Source of the DNA: Chitinophaga parva | GTDB lineage: Bacteria; Bacteroidota; Bacteroidia; Chitinophagales; Chitinophagaceae | Assembly (NCBI RefSeq): GCF_003071345.1 | Contig: NZ_QCYK01000002.1 | Location: 1,364,001 to 1,428,000, forward strand | Reading direction: 5' to 3' | DNA length: 64,000 bases | Shown: positions 53,118 through 60,348 of the stretch, in pieces | Layout: every line of letters starts with the position of its first letter | How positions within the stretch are numbered: position 1 is the stretch's first letter | Program-made: the position numbers and the translations under genes | The notes under the pieces: generated by a model | Databases searched by the model: none | What the model saw: only the letters and a program-made list of their open reading frames with translations | What the model was told of the DNA's origin: nothing

Positions 53118-55430
53118 ATGAAAACAGTATTTAAAATTGCAAAAACAGAACTACTCAATTTATTTTATTCTCCCATTGCTTGGTTCCTGATGATCGTGTT
53201 CCTGATGCAGTGCAACCTGTCTTATATAGAAGTGCTGGGTAATAATGCCCGTACACAGGAGATCGGGGGCATAGGGCTCCGGTATATGTTTGAACTCACG
53301 TCAAGGATATTCGGCGGGCGGTATGGCGTATTCCCGAACGTAATGCAAAAATTGTATCTCTACATCCCCTTGCTCACAATGGGGTTGATCAGCCGGGAAA
53401 TGAACAGTGGTACCATCAAGTTGTTATATTCTTCCCCCGTAAAGATATGGCAGATCGTATTTGGTAAATATCTGAGCATGCTGGTTTATAGCCTGTTGAT
53501 GATCTGTATGCTCGGTATATTGATCCTGGCTGGCAGTATGAACATCCGGCATGCGGATGTGGGAATGCTGCTCGCCGCCGCATTTGGCTTTTACCTGTTG
53601 TTATGTGCCTACGCGGCCATCGGGATTTTCATGTCCAGTCTTACCACTTACCAGGTAGTAGCCGCGGTAGCTACCTTCGTGATGATCGGGTTCCTTAGTT
53701 ACGTAGGCCAGCTATGGCAGGGCGTTGATTTTGTGCGGGACCTTACTTATTTCTTGTCGATGTCGGGCCGTACCCAGAACATGCTGGGAGGGCTGATCTC
53801 TTCAAAGGATGTGCTTTATTTCGTGATCATCGTCTATATCTTCCTTGGTCTTACCATCCTGAAACTCAGGTCTGGCATGGAGTCCAAGCCGTGGACCGTG
53901 AAGGCGGCGCGTTACATTGCCGTAGTACTGTCTGGTGTGATGATCGGTTATGTGACAGGGCGCCCTTCCCTGGCATTTTACTATGATGCTACTGCAAATA
54001 AAACGCGTACCATCTCTGAAGCCAGCCAGAAGATATTGAAAACGTTGGGTAAAGAGAAGGTGGAGGTCACAACATATAACAACCTGTTGGGAAATTATTA
54101 TTACCTGGGGCTGCCGGAACAACGGAATGTGTTGCTGAGCCTGTGGGAACCCTACCTGCGCTTCAAGCCGGATATTGACTTTAAGTTCGTAAACTATTAT
54201 GACACCTCTTACGACAATGCCCGGATGATGTTTGCTTCCTATAAAGGCAAGGGGGTGAAAGACATTGCCGCGCAGATCGCGAAAAGTTCAGACCTCAACC
54301 TGGCGGATTTTAAGACCCCGCAGGAGATCCACATAATAGTAGATCTGCGCCCGGAGCTTAACCGGTTTGTGATGCAGGTGAAATACAGGGGCCGGAGCAC
54401 GTTCCTGCGCATCTTTGACGACCAGTTTGTCTTTCCCGCAGAACCGGAAGTAGGTGCGGCGCTGAAACGCCTCCTGCAGGATAAGATGCCCAGGGCGCTT
54501 TTCCTGACCGGTGAGCTGGAGCGTAATGTAAATAAAACAGGGGACCGGGATCTTATTACACAGGCAAGGGCCACTACCTTCCGCTATGCACTAATCAACC
54601 AGGGCTTTGATATCGATACACTGGATGCCAATGTTTCCGGCATTCCGCAGGATATCTCCGCGCTTGTAATTGCGGATCCCAGGGTAGCGTTCTCCGCAAC
54701 GGTGCTGGATAAAATTAAGCACTACATTGATGCGGGTGGTAACCTGATAGTGCTGGCGGAAACAGGGAAGCAGGCGGTCATTAACCCGTTGTTACAGCAT
54801 ATTGGTGTACAACTGATGGATGGCACGCTGGTACAGCCCAGCGACGATCAGTCGCCGGATCTCGTCCTGGCGGGCATTACACCCCTGGCGGCCAAATTCA
54901 CTGCGGCAATAGGCCGTCAGTATGACGATACGATCCCGGTATCCATGCCTTCTGCCGCACCGTTATGGTACACGGCCGACAGTGGTTTTACGGTAGAACC
55001 GCTGCTGGTTACCAATGCAAAGAACAGTTGGTTAAAGAAGGGAAAACTGGTGGCTGATTCCGGCGCGGTTAAATTTTCGCCGGCAGAAGGCGATGTACAG
55101 CAATCCTTTGCTACCGCATTAGGCCTGTCGCGCAAGGTGAATGGTAAGGAGCAACGCATCGTGGTGGTAGGCGATGCTGACGTGATGAGTAACGGAGAAT
55201 TGAGCCGTAGCAATATCCAGACAGCGAATTTTCAGTTTAATACGGCCCTTTTCAGTTGGCTGAGCAACGGTGAATTTCCTATAGAGGCCACCCGGCCTGA
55301 TTCGCAAGACAGGCGTGTTAACATCAGTACGGAAGGAGTGGCGCGATTGAAGATCCTGTTAGTATGGATCTTGCCTGCCCTTGTACTGCTGGCCGGCGCC
55401 ATCCTGCTGATCCGCAGAAGGAGGAAATGA
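53118..55430 (+). CDS. Fused ABC-2 permease and GldG-like protein
   Basis: A 770-residue membrane protein. Residues 1 to about 250 form an ABC-2 permease of about six helices (MKTVFKIAKTELLNLFYSPIAWFLMIVFL, GLISREMNSGTIKLLYSSPVKIWQIVFGKYLSMLVY, in segments). A seventh helix (YIAVVLSGVMIGYVTG) leads to a GldG-like periplasmic domain of the ABC-type uncharacterised family (SQKILKTLGKEKVEVTTY, SALVIADPRVAFSATVLDKIKHYIDAGGNLIVLAE), and a C-terminal helix plus RRRRK anchors it. In gliding bacteria GldF and GldG are separate; here both are one chain. ATG 53118 follows the ATPase stop by 7 bases. Confidence 0.9.
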   Translation: MKTVFKIAKTELLNLFYSPIAWFLMIVFLMQCNLSYIEVLGNNARTQEIGGIGLRYMFELTSRIFGGRYGVFPNVMQKLYLYIPLLTMGLISREMNSGTIKLLYSSPVKIWQIVFGKYLSMLVYSLLMICMLGILILAGSMNIRHADVGMLLAAAFGFYLLLCAYAAIGIFMSSLTTYQVVAAVATFVMIGFLSYVGQLWQGVDFVRDLTYFLSMSGRTQNMLGGLISSKDVLYFVIIVYIFLGLTILKLRSGMESKPWTVKAARYIAVVLSGVMIGYVTGRPSLAFYYDATANKTRTISEASQKILKTLGKEKVEVTTYNNLLGNYYYLGLPEQRNVLLSLWEPYLRFKPDIDFKFVNYYDTSYDNARMMFASYKGKGVKDIAAQIAKSSDLNLADFKTPQEIHIIVDLRPELNRFVMQVKYRGRSTFLRIFDDQFVFPAEPEVGAALKRLLQDKMPRALFLTGELERNVNKTGDRDLITQARATTFRYALINQGFDIDTLDANVSGIPQDISALVIADPRVAFSATVLDKIKHYIDAGGNLIVLAETGKQAVINPLLQHIGVQLMDGTLVQPSDDQSPDLVLAGITPLAAKFTAAIGRQYDDTIPVSMPSAAPLWYTADSGFTVEPLLVTNAKNSWLKKGKLVADSGAVKFSPAEGDVQQSFATALGLSRKVNGKEQRIVVVGDADVMSNGELSRSNIQTANFQFNTALFSWLSNGEFPIEATRPDSQDRRVNISTEGVARLKILLVWILPALVLLAGAILLIRRRRK

Positions 55431-55481
55431 CCTGTCCTGTGCCAGCTGTAACTTTTATGATCTACCAGATAAAATTTATCC

Positions 55482-56819
55482 ATGCTTTTTACAACCGATA
55501 AGCAGACGCTTGACGACTTGAATATTTTCGGCAAGCATGGTGGCGGTGGCGTTTACAACCTGTTCAACCGGACGGTGACGAAAGGAGGGGCGGCGGTACT
55601 GGAAGAGATGTTCCGGTACCCGCTTGGCAACCAGGATGAAATTAACCGGCGCAGTGGAAAGCTGTCGTTCTTTTCCAGCGCGGGGTTACAGCTCCCGTTC
55701 ACCGGGCCACAGCTCGATGCTATTGAATCTTACCTGGCCAATACGGATGAACGGACGAGGCTTAGTGCAGAAGGCTCCGGCATGGCGCGAAGGTTTGGTA
55801 ACCTCGTAGCCATGGATGGCGATACTGCCATGCTCTATAAAGGCATACAGGCGCTCGTGGAATTGTTGCAGGCAATACATCATTTTATGACATCGCTTGC
55901 ACTGCCACATGCGCATCCGTACCTGGCAGACCGTAATGCGATAATGCGCCTGCTGGAAGAACCTGATCTTACCACGGTATTGACACATGCCGTCAAACAT
56001 AAATTGCCGCACAATGTGCTGGCTGGTTACGATGGATTGTTCCGCTTCCGCCATGGCGGAACGATCCAGCGTTTACTGAACCATTGTTATGAACTGGATG
56101 TATATATGTCCGTGGCAGCGGTGGCGCGCGAACGTGGGTTCACGTTTGCGGAGGCCTTGCCCGGGACGCAGCACCGGATCCGGATTACGGGTGTCTATCA
56201 TCCCCTGGTAAAGCATGCCGTGCCTAACGATATAGCGATCATGCCGGCGGGCAACATATTATTTCTTACCGGGGCGAATATGGCTGGTAAGAGCACATTT
56301 ATGAAATCGCTCAGTATTGCGTTGTTCCTCGCACATATGGGATTCCCGGTGCCGGCTGCGCAAATGGAATTCTCTGCACTGGACGGTCTTTATACAACGA
56401 TCAACCTGCCGGATAACCTGGGGATGGGCGCCAGTCATTTTTATGCGGAAGTGCTCCGGGTAAAGAAAATTGCTGCTGAACTGGGGCAAGACAGGAACCT
56501 GTTTATTGTATTCGACGAATTGTTCCGCGGCACCAATGTAAAGGACGCTTACGAGGCTACTATTGCCATTGTAAAAGCATTTGCAAGAAGACGGAATAGT
56601 TTTTTTGTTATTTCCACGCATATCATAGAAGCAGGTGCGGTGCTCAGGGAAGTTTGTGACAACGTGCGTTTTGTTTACCTGCCCACGCATATGAACGGAA
56701 CGCAGCCTGTATATACATATAAACTGGTGGAAGGCATCACGGACGACCGTCATGGCATGGTCATTATCAATAACGAAGGTATTCTGGATATGCTGAGATC
56801 CCGGTTACCTAAAACATAG
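55482..56819 (+). CDS. MutS-like ATPase, first of a tandem pair
   Basis: A 445-residue protein with a C-terminal MutS V-type ATPase: Walker A FLTGANMAGKSTFMKSL near residue 263, then MEFSALDGLYTTINLPDNLGMGASHFYAEVLRVKKIA, Walker B with LFIVFDELFRGTNVKDAYEAT near 339, and STHIIEAG. Canonical MutS has DExGRGTST at that place. The N-terminal 220 residues are helical and look like the lever/clamp region, starting with LDDLNIFGKHGGGGVYNLFNRTVTKGGAAVLEEMF. The mismatch-binding domain I of MutS1 and the Smr nuclease of MutS2 are absent. It should be a DNA- or protein-binding ATPase of unknown purpose, in an operon with SusCD and ABC genes. Confidence 0.9.
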   Translation: MLFTTDKQTLDDLNIFGKHGGGGVYNLFNRTVTKGGAAVLEEMFRYPLGNQDEINRRSGKLSFFSSAGLQLPFTGPQLDAIESYLANTDERTRLSAEGSGMARRFGNLVAMDGDTAMLYKGIQALVELLQAIHHFMTSLALPHAHPYLADRNAIMRLLEEPDLTTVLTHAVKHKLPHNVLAGYDGLFRFRHGGTIQRLLNHCYELDVYMSVAAVARERGFTFAEALPGTQHRIRITGVYHPLVKHAVPNDIAIMPAGNILFLTGANMAGKSTFMKSLSIALFLAHMGFPVPAAQMEFSALDGLYTTINLPDNLGMGASHFYAEVLRVKKIAAELGQDRNLFIVFDELFRGTNVKDAYEATIAIVKAFARRRNSFFVISTHIIEAGAVLREVCDNVRFVYLPTHMNGTQPVYTYKLVEGITDDRHGMVIINNEGILDMLRSRLPKT

Positions 56820-56822
56820 TGT

Positions 56823-58139
56823 ATGGACTTTATAGCCGATAAACAGACGCTGGAGGATCTGAACCTCGTAGGGAAATTCAGGCCGCAGTCTATTTATAAT
56901 CTTTTCAATAAAGTGCAGACAACTGAGGGGGAGAAATTGTTGGAGGCCATGTTTGCAAGGCCGCTTACAGATGCAGCGGTCATTAATGAACGTAGCCGCA
57001 CGTTTCAGTTTTTCCAGCGCAAGGCATTCCGCTTCCCGCTGGATCCCGCGCTGTTTCATGCCGCGGTGCAGTACCTGTCCATGGGCACACACCACAGCTT
57101 TCCGGCGGTGTGGGCAGACCTGGCACGTAAAAAAGTAGTTGCCGGTTTACTGAGGAACGAACAATGGCAGCAACTGCAGGAAGGCGCTGCGGCGGTCATC
57201 CGCATGCTGCAGGTGCTTAAGAAATTTATGGCAACACTGGATGTGCCGGATACGGAACCGTACTTTAAAACCTTTATGGCATTCAATGCGCTGCTGGCGG
57301 ACAGGCGGCTGGAGCCGGTTTGGACGGCGGCAACGGACCGTGCTTTTTCCGTATGGGCGCTATCCCGTTATGATCACCTGTTGCGGCATACATTGCGGGA
57401 AGAGATGGAGCAGTTAGTGGCACAGGTGGGAAGGCTGGATGTGTACATTGCAGTGAGTGGAGTGGCGGCAGCAAAGGGCTTTCACTATGCGCATGCTTTG
57501 CCTGCGGCGGCACAGGTGTTTTTTACCACCGGTTTGCGCCACCCCGCGCTGGACAAGGGCGTGGCCAATGCGCTTACGCTTTCAGCATCTTCCAACCTGT
57601 TGTTCCTCACCGGTGCTAACATGGCCGGTAAAAGTACGCTGATGAAGTCCTTTGGCATCGCAGTGTACCTGGGGCACATGGGCTTCCCGGTGGCAGCGGA
57701 GCAAATGGAGTTTTCCGTCAGGGACGGCCTTTATTCTTCCATCAATGTACCGGATAACCTGAGCCTTGGGTACAGTCATTTTTACGCGGAGGTATTGCGC
57801 GTAAAAACGGTGGCGCAGGCGGTGAGTGAAGGTAAAAACCTGGTGGTGATCTTTGATGAATTATTCAAAGGGACTAACGTAAAAGACGCGCATGATGCTA
57901 CACTGGCCGTCACGGCGGCTTTTACGGCCTATCGTAATTGCTGCTTTATTATCTCCACCCACATCATAGAGGTGGGAGAGCCGCTGAAACAGCAGGTCAC
58001 CGGTGTGCAGTTTGCATTCCTGCCCACGGTGATGGAAGGCCCGTTGCCGCGTTATACTTACCGGCTAACGGGAGGTATTACCAATGACCGGCATGGTATG
58101 ATGATCATCCATAACGAAGGGATACTTGAAATGATATAG
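56823..58139 (+). CDS. MutS-like ATPase, second of a tandem pair
   Basis: A 438-residue paralogue of the preceding gene, beginning 3 bases after its stop. Walker A LFLTGANMAGKSTLMKSFG near residue 260, SVRDGLYSSINVPDNLSLGYSHFYAEVLRVKTVA, Walker B LVVIFDELFKGTNVKDAHDAT near 339, then STHIIEVGEPL. The N-terminus (LEDLNLVGKFRPQSIYNLFNKVQTTEGEKLLEAMF) aligns with that of the first. MutS proteins act as dimers, so a heterodimer of the two is likely (inference). Last gene of the six-gene unit; the next promoter region begins at about 58141. Confidence 0.9.
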   Translation: MDFIADKQTLEDLNLVGKFRPQSIYNLFNKVQTTEGEKLLEAMFARPLTDAAVINERSRTFQFFQRKAFRFPLDPALFHAAVQYLSMGTHHSFPAVWADLARKKVVAGLLRNEQWQQLQEGAAAVIRMLQVLKKFMATLDVPDTEPYFKTFMAFNALLADRRLEPVWTAATDRAFSVWALSRYDHLLRHTLREEMEQLVAQVGRLDVYIAVSGVAAAKGFHYAHALPAAAQVFFTTGLRHPALDKGVANALTLSASSNLLFLTGANMAGKSTLMKSFGIAVYLGHMGFPVAAEQMEFSVRDGLYSSINVPDNLSLGYSHFYAEVLRVKTVAQAVSEGKNLVVIFDELFKGTNVKDAHDATLAVTAAFTAYRNCCFIISTHIIEVGEPLKQQVTGVQFAFLPTVMEGPLPRYTYRLTGGITNDRHGMMIIHNEGILEMI

Positions 58140-58198
58140 GGCAGATCTCCCTGCTGTTGCCCGCGGGAAAGAAAATACCATCCGTAAAGATTTTTTAT

Positions 58199-58227
58199 TA
58201 AATTTACCCGGATGGGTGTCTTCCCAT
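58199..58227 (+). promoter_or_regulatory. Promoter and 5' hairpin of the locus 3 sigma gene
   Basis: TAAATTTA (58199-58206) resembles TAnnTTTG and is followed by ACCCGG, then ATGGG (58212-58216) pairing with CCCAT (58223-58227). The arrangement matches 44780-44806 before the locus 2 sigma gene. Confidence 0.45.
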
Positions 58228-58250
58228 GCCCTTCCAGCATTGTCCAGTGA
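58212..58250 (+). other. Short leader reading frame overlapping the sigma start
   Basis: ATG at 58212 opens MGVFPCPSSIVQ and ends at TGA 58248-58250, overlapping the TTG start (58240) in another frame. The equivalent frame at 44793-44828 differs in residues yet keeps start, stop and overlap. Confidence 0.3.
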
Positions 58251-58824
58251 ATATCAACATACCGACCAGGAACTACTCAACCAAATAGCTTTGGGCTCAG
58301 AAGATGCCTTTGCAAAGCTATTTCAGCGCTATTGGCGAAAACTGTATATGACGGCCAGCCGCAAGCTGGCGGATGCGGAACAGGCCAGTGAAGTGATACA
58401 CGATGTATTCCTCGAGATCTGGCGCCGCCGGGAAACCCTCTATATAGACAACGTGCCGGCTTATCTTGGCAAGTCCCTGCACAACCGTATCCTGAATGAA
58501 CTGGCGCGTAAAAAGGACACTTTTTTATTTAATGTACTGGAGCATGCAGGTGCCTCCCTCTATGCCGCAGACCAGGGAGTGCTGGAAAAAGACCTCATTG
58601 CCCTGATCTCCACCTGGATAGAAGCGCTTCCCGAAAAGCGCCGGAAGATCTTTGTCCGCTATTATTTCCAACACCTTACTACCAGCGAGATCGCCAGTCA
58701 GCTGGATATTTCCGAGAAAACCGTCCGGAACCAGCTCAGTATCTCCGTGCAGTTCCTGCGCGTCCGTTTTGGCCACTTGCTACCGGTGCTCCTGCTCCTG
58801 GAAGTGCTGAACGGCAAGGGATAA
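58240..58824 (+). CDS. ECF sigma factor (import locus 3)
   Basis: A 194-residue ECF sigma factor begun at TTG 58240 (LSSEYQHTDQELL, aligned with the locus 2 paralogue). Region 2: EDAFAKLFQRYWRKLYMTASRKL and QASEVIHDVFLEIWRRRE; region 4: LPEKRRKIFVRYYFQHLTTSEIASQLDISEKTVRNQLSISVQFL; hydrophobic tail HLLPVLLLLEVLNG. GTG at 58216 is an alternative upstream start in frame. A terminator stands between it and the fecR gene, which may lower anti-sigma relative to sigma expression. Confidence 0.9.
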   Translation: MSSEYQHTDQELLNQIALGSEDAFAKLFQRYWRKLYMTASRKLADAEQASEVIHDVFLEIWRRRETLYIDNVPAYLGKSLHNRILNELARKKDTFLFNVLEHAGASLYAADQGVLEKDLIALISTWIEALPEKRRKIFVRYYFQHLTTSEIASQLDISEKTVRNQLSISVQFLRVRFGHLLPVLLLLEVLNGKG

Positions 58825-58843
58825 AAAAAAATTTAAAAAAAGA

Positions 58844-58874
58844 ACGGGAAGGTCGGGACGATCTTCCCGTTTTT
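58844..58874 (+). terminator. Terminator between sigma and fecR, locus 3
   Basis: ACGGGAAGGTC (58844-58854) pairs with GATCTTCCCGT (58860-58870), 11 bp with one G-U pair and a 5-base loop, followed by Ts to 58874. Downstream GTGTCTA (58875-58881) and ACTTAAAC (58885-58892) resemble words of the locus 2 leader repeat. Confidence 0.75.
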
Positions 58875-58902
58875 GTGTCTAGGTACTTAAACGCACTGCT
58901 AT

Positions 58903-60072
58903 ATGCAACCTGCAGAAAAGGATAAAGAGTTATTATCCCAGCTCCTGGAACGTTATGCCGCCGGTACCGCCAGCCCGGAGGAACAGGCGTTTGCAGAGAG
59001 CTACCTTACTATACTGGACTACCGCCAGTCGGCGGCGGCAGACCAGAATGAAGCACAACAGGATGCAGCAGGAGAACGTATTTATAACAGGCTGCAGGAA
59101 AGCATCCGCGGGGAAGCTGCCGCTCCGGTAGCATCGCCCCCGGTGCACCGCGTACATTTCCTGCGCCGCTATTGGTGGGCCGCGGCGGCAGGGTTGCTGC
59201 TGCTGGCAGTAGGCGGCTATGAGCTGTTGCAATACCCGTCCGCACCCGGTTTGGCAAAACAAACCGCACAAAGCATTCCCCCCGGCCGGAACGGTGCCGT
59301 GCTCACCCTGGCCAATGGGGCCCAGGTAACCCTGGACAGCCTGCAGAACGGGTTTGTGGCTACACAGCCCGGGGCGCAGGTAAGCCTCCAAAATGGACAG
59401 CTGCAATACAATCATATACAGGATGCCAACGCTACGGTTGTGTATAATACCATGACCACCCCGCGGGGGCGCCAGTACCAGGTGATATTGCCGGATGGTA
59501 CACGTGTGTGGCTGAATGCCGCCAGCAGCCTTACTTACCCAACGGTATTCACCGGCGGGGAACGCAAAGTACGGATCACCGGGGAGGCTTATTTTGAAGT
59601 GGCGGGCAATGCAGCACAACCTTTTATCGTCAGTATTAATGACGAAGCAGGTGTGGAAGTATTGGGCACCAGTTTCAACGTGAATGCTTATAAAGATGGC
59701 GGGAGCATAGACGCTACGCTGGTGGAAGGCCTGATCCGGGTTTCCAAAGGAAGCGATAAAAAGATCGTAAAGCCTGGTCAGCAGGCGCAGATCTCCGGCG
59801 AGATCAGCCTCCTGAAAAATGCTGACATGGAAAAGGCGCTCGCCTGGCGCAACGGGATCTTCAATTTTGAAGACGTGGGGTTGCGGGAAATGATGATGCA
59901 GATAGAGCGCTGGTATGATATCCAGGTGGTTTACGCGCCCAATGTGCCGGAGGTGAAATTCTTTGGTAAAGTACCGCGTAAGGCAGACCTGGAAACGGTA
60001 CTGGGGGCTTTGAAAGGCTTTGGACTGCATTATGAAATGCTGCCCGGCAGGAAATTAATGGTAATGCCTTAA
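58903..60072 (+). CDS. FecR family anti-sigma factor (import locus 3)
   Basis: A 389-residue protein, paralogue of the FecR at 45481. N-terminal cytoplasmic part (QPAEKDKELLSQLLERYAAGTASP), one helix (WWAAAAGLLLLAVGGYELL), FecR domain (YNTMTTPRGRQYQVILPDGTRVWLNAASSLTYP, GEAYFEVAGNAAQPF, VEVLGTSFNVNAY) and DUF4974 (FNFEDVGLREMMMQIERWYDIQVVY to the end). It sits 78 bases after the sigma gene, the same spacing as in locus 2, with a terminator between. Confidence 0.93.
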   Translation: MQPAEKDKELLSQLLERYAAGTASPEEQAFAESYLTILDYRQSAAADQNEAQQDAAGERIYNRLQESIRGEAAAPVASPPVHRVHFLRRYWWAAAAGLLLLAVGGYELLQYPSAPGLAKQTAQSIPPGRNGAVLTLANGAQVTLDSLQNGFVATQPGAQVSLQNGQLQYNHIQDANATVVYNTMTTPRGRQYQVILPDGTRVWLNAASSLTYPTVFTGGERKVRITGEAYFEVAGNAAQPFIVSINDEAGVEVLGTSFNVNAYKDGGSIDATLVEGLIRVSKGSDKKIVKPGQQAQISGEISLLKNADMEKALAWRNGIFNFEDVGLREMMMQIERWYDIQVVYAPNVPEVKFFGKVPRKADLETVLGALKGFGLHYEMLPGRKLMVMP

Positions 60073-60118
60073 GGATAAAAAAAGGAAATATAATCACAAC
60101 AGGAAGAAGATCTTGATT

Positions 60119-60177
60119 TCAACCAATAACAGGTAAGCAGTTTTAGTATCAACCAAGTCTATTAGTCAACCAAAAAA
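60119..60177 (+). repeat. TCAACCAA repeats in locus 3 susC leader
   Basis: TCAACCAA occurs at 60119-60126, 60149-60156 and 60166-60173, and AACAACCAAACA appears near 60328. The same word occurs in the leaders of the locus 1 and 2 susC genes. The 276-base gap 60073-60348 otherwise holds the minus-strand terminator at 60249-60285; no gene was found. Confidence 0.5.
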
Positions 60178-60248
60178 GTATGCTTTTTTACATCTAACCG
60201 TCTGGGGGCCCAGCGATGGAACGGCCCTCTCTATGCACGATGGGCAGC

Positions 60249-60285
60249 AAAAAAAAACCGGAACACGTTTGCGGCGTGATCCGGT
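60249..60285 (-). terminator. Minus-strand terminator upstream of locus 3 susC
   Basis: ACCGGAACACG (60257-60267) pairs with CGTGATCCGGT (60275-60285), one A-A mismatch, loop of 7. An A-run at 60249-60256 becomes a U-tract on the minus strand. No minus-strand protein gene exists nearby, so it would end an antisense RNA starting within or near the susC 5' end. Confidence 0.7.
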
Positions 60286-60348
60286 GAAGTCTGGCTTATC
60301 AAAAGGTGATTTCTTACATGACATTTTAACAACCAAACACTGCAATTT

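Noticed and set aside
55482..58139. Canonical mismatch repair MutS split into two genes
   Set aside because: Each of the two proteins has its own complete ATPase domain and both have similar N-termini, so they are duplicates, not halves of one MutS.
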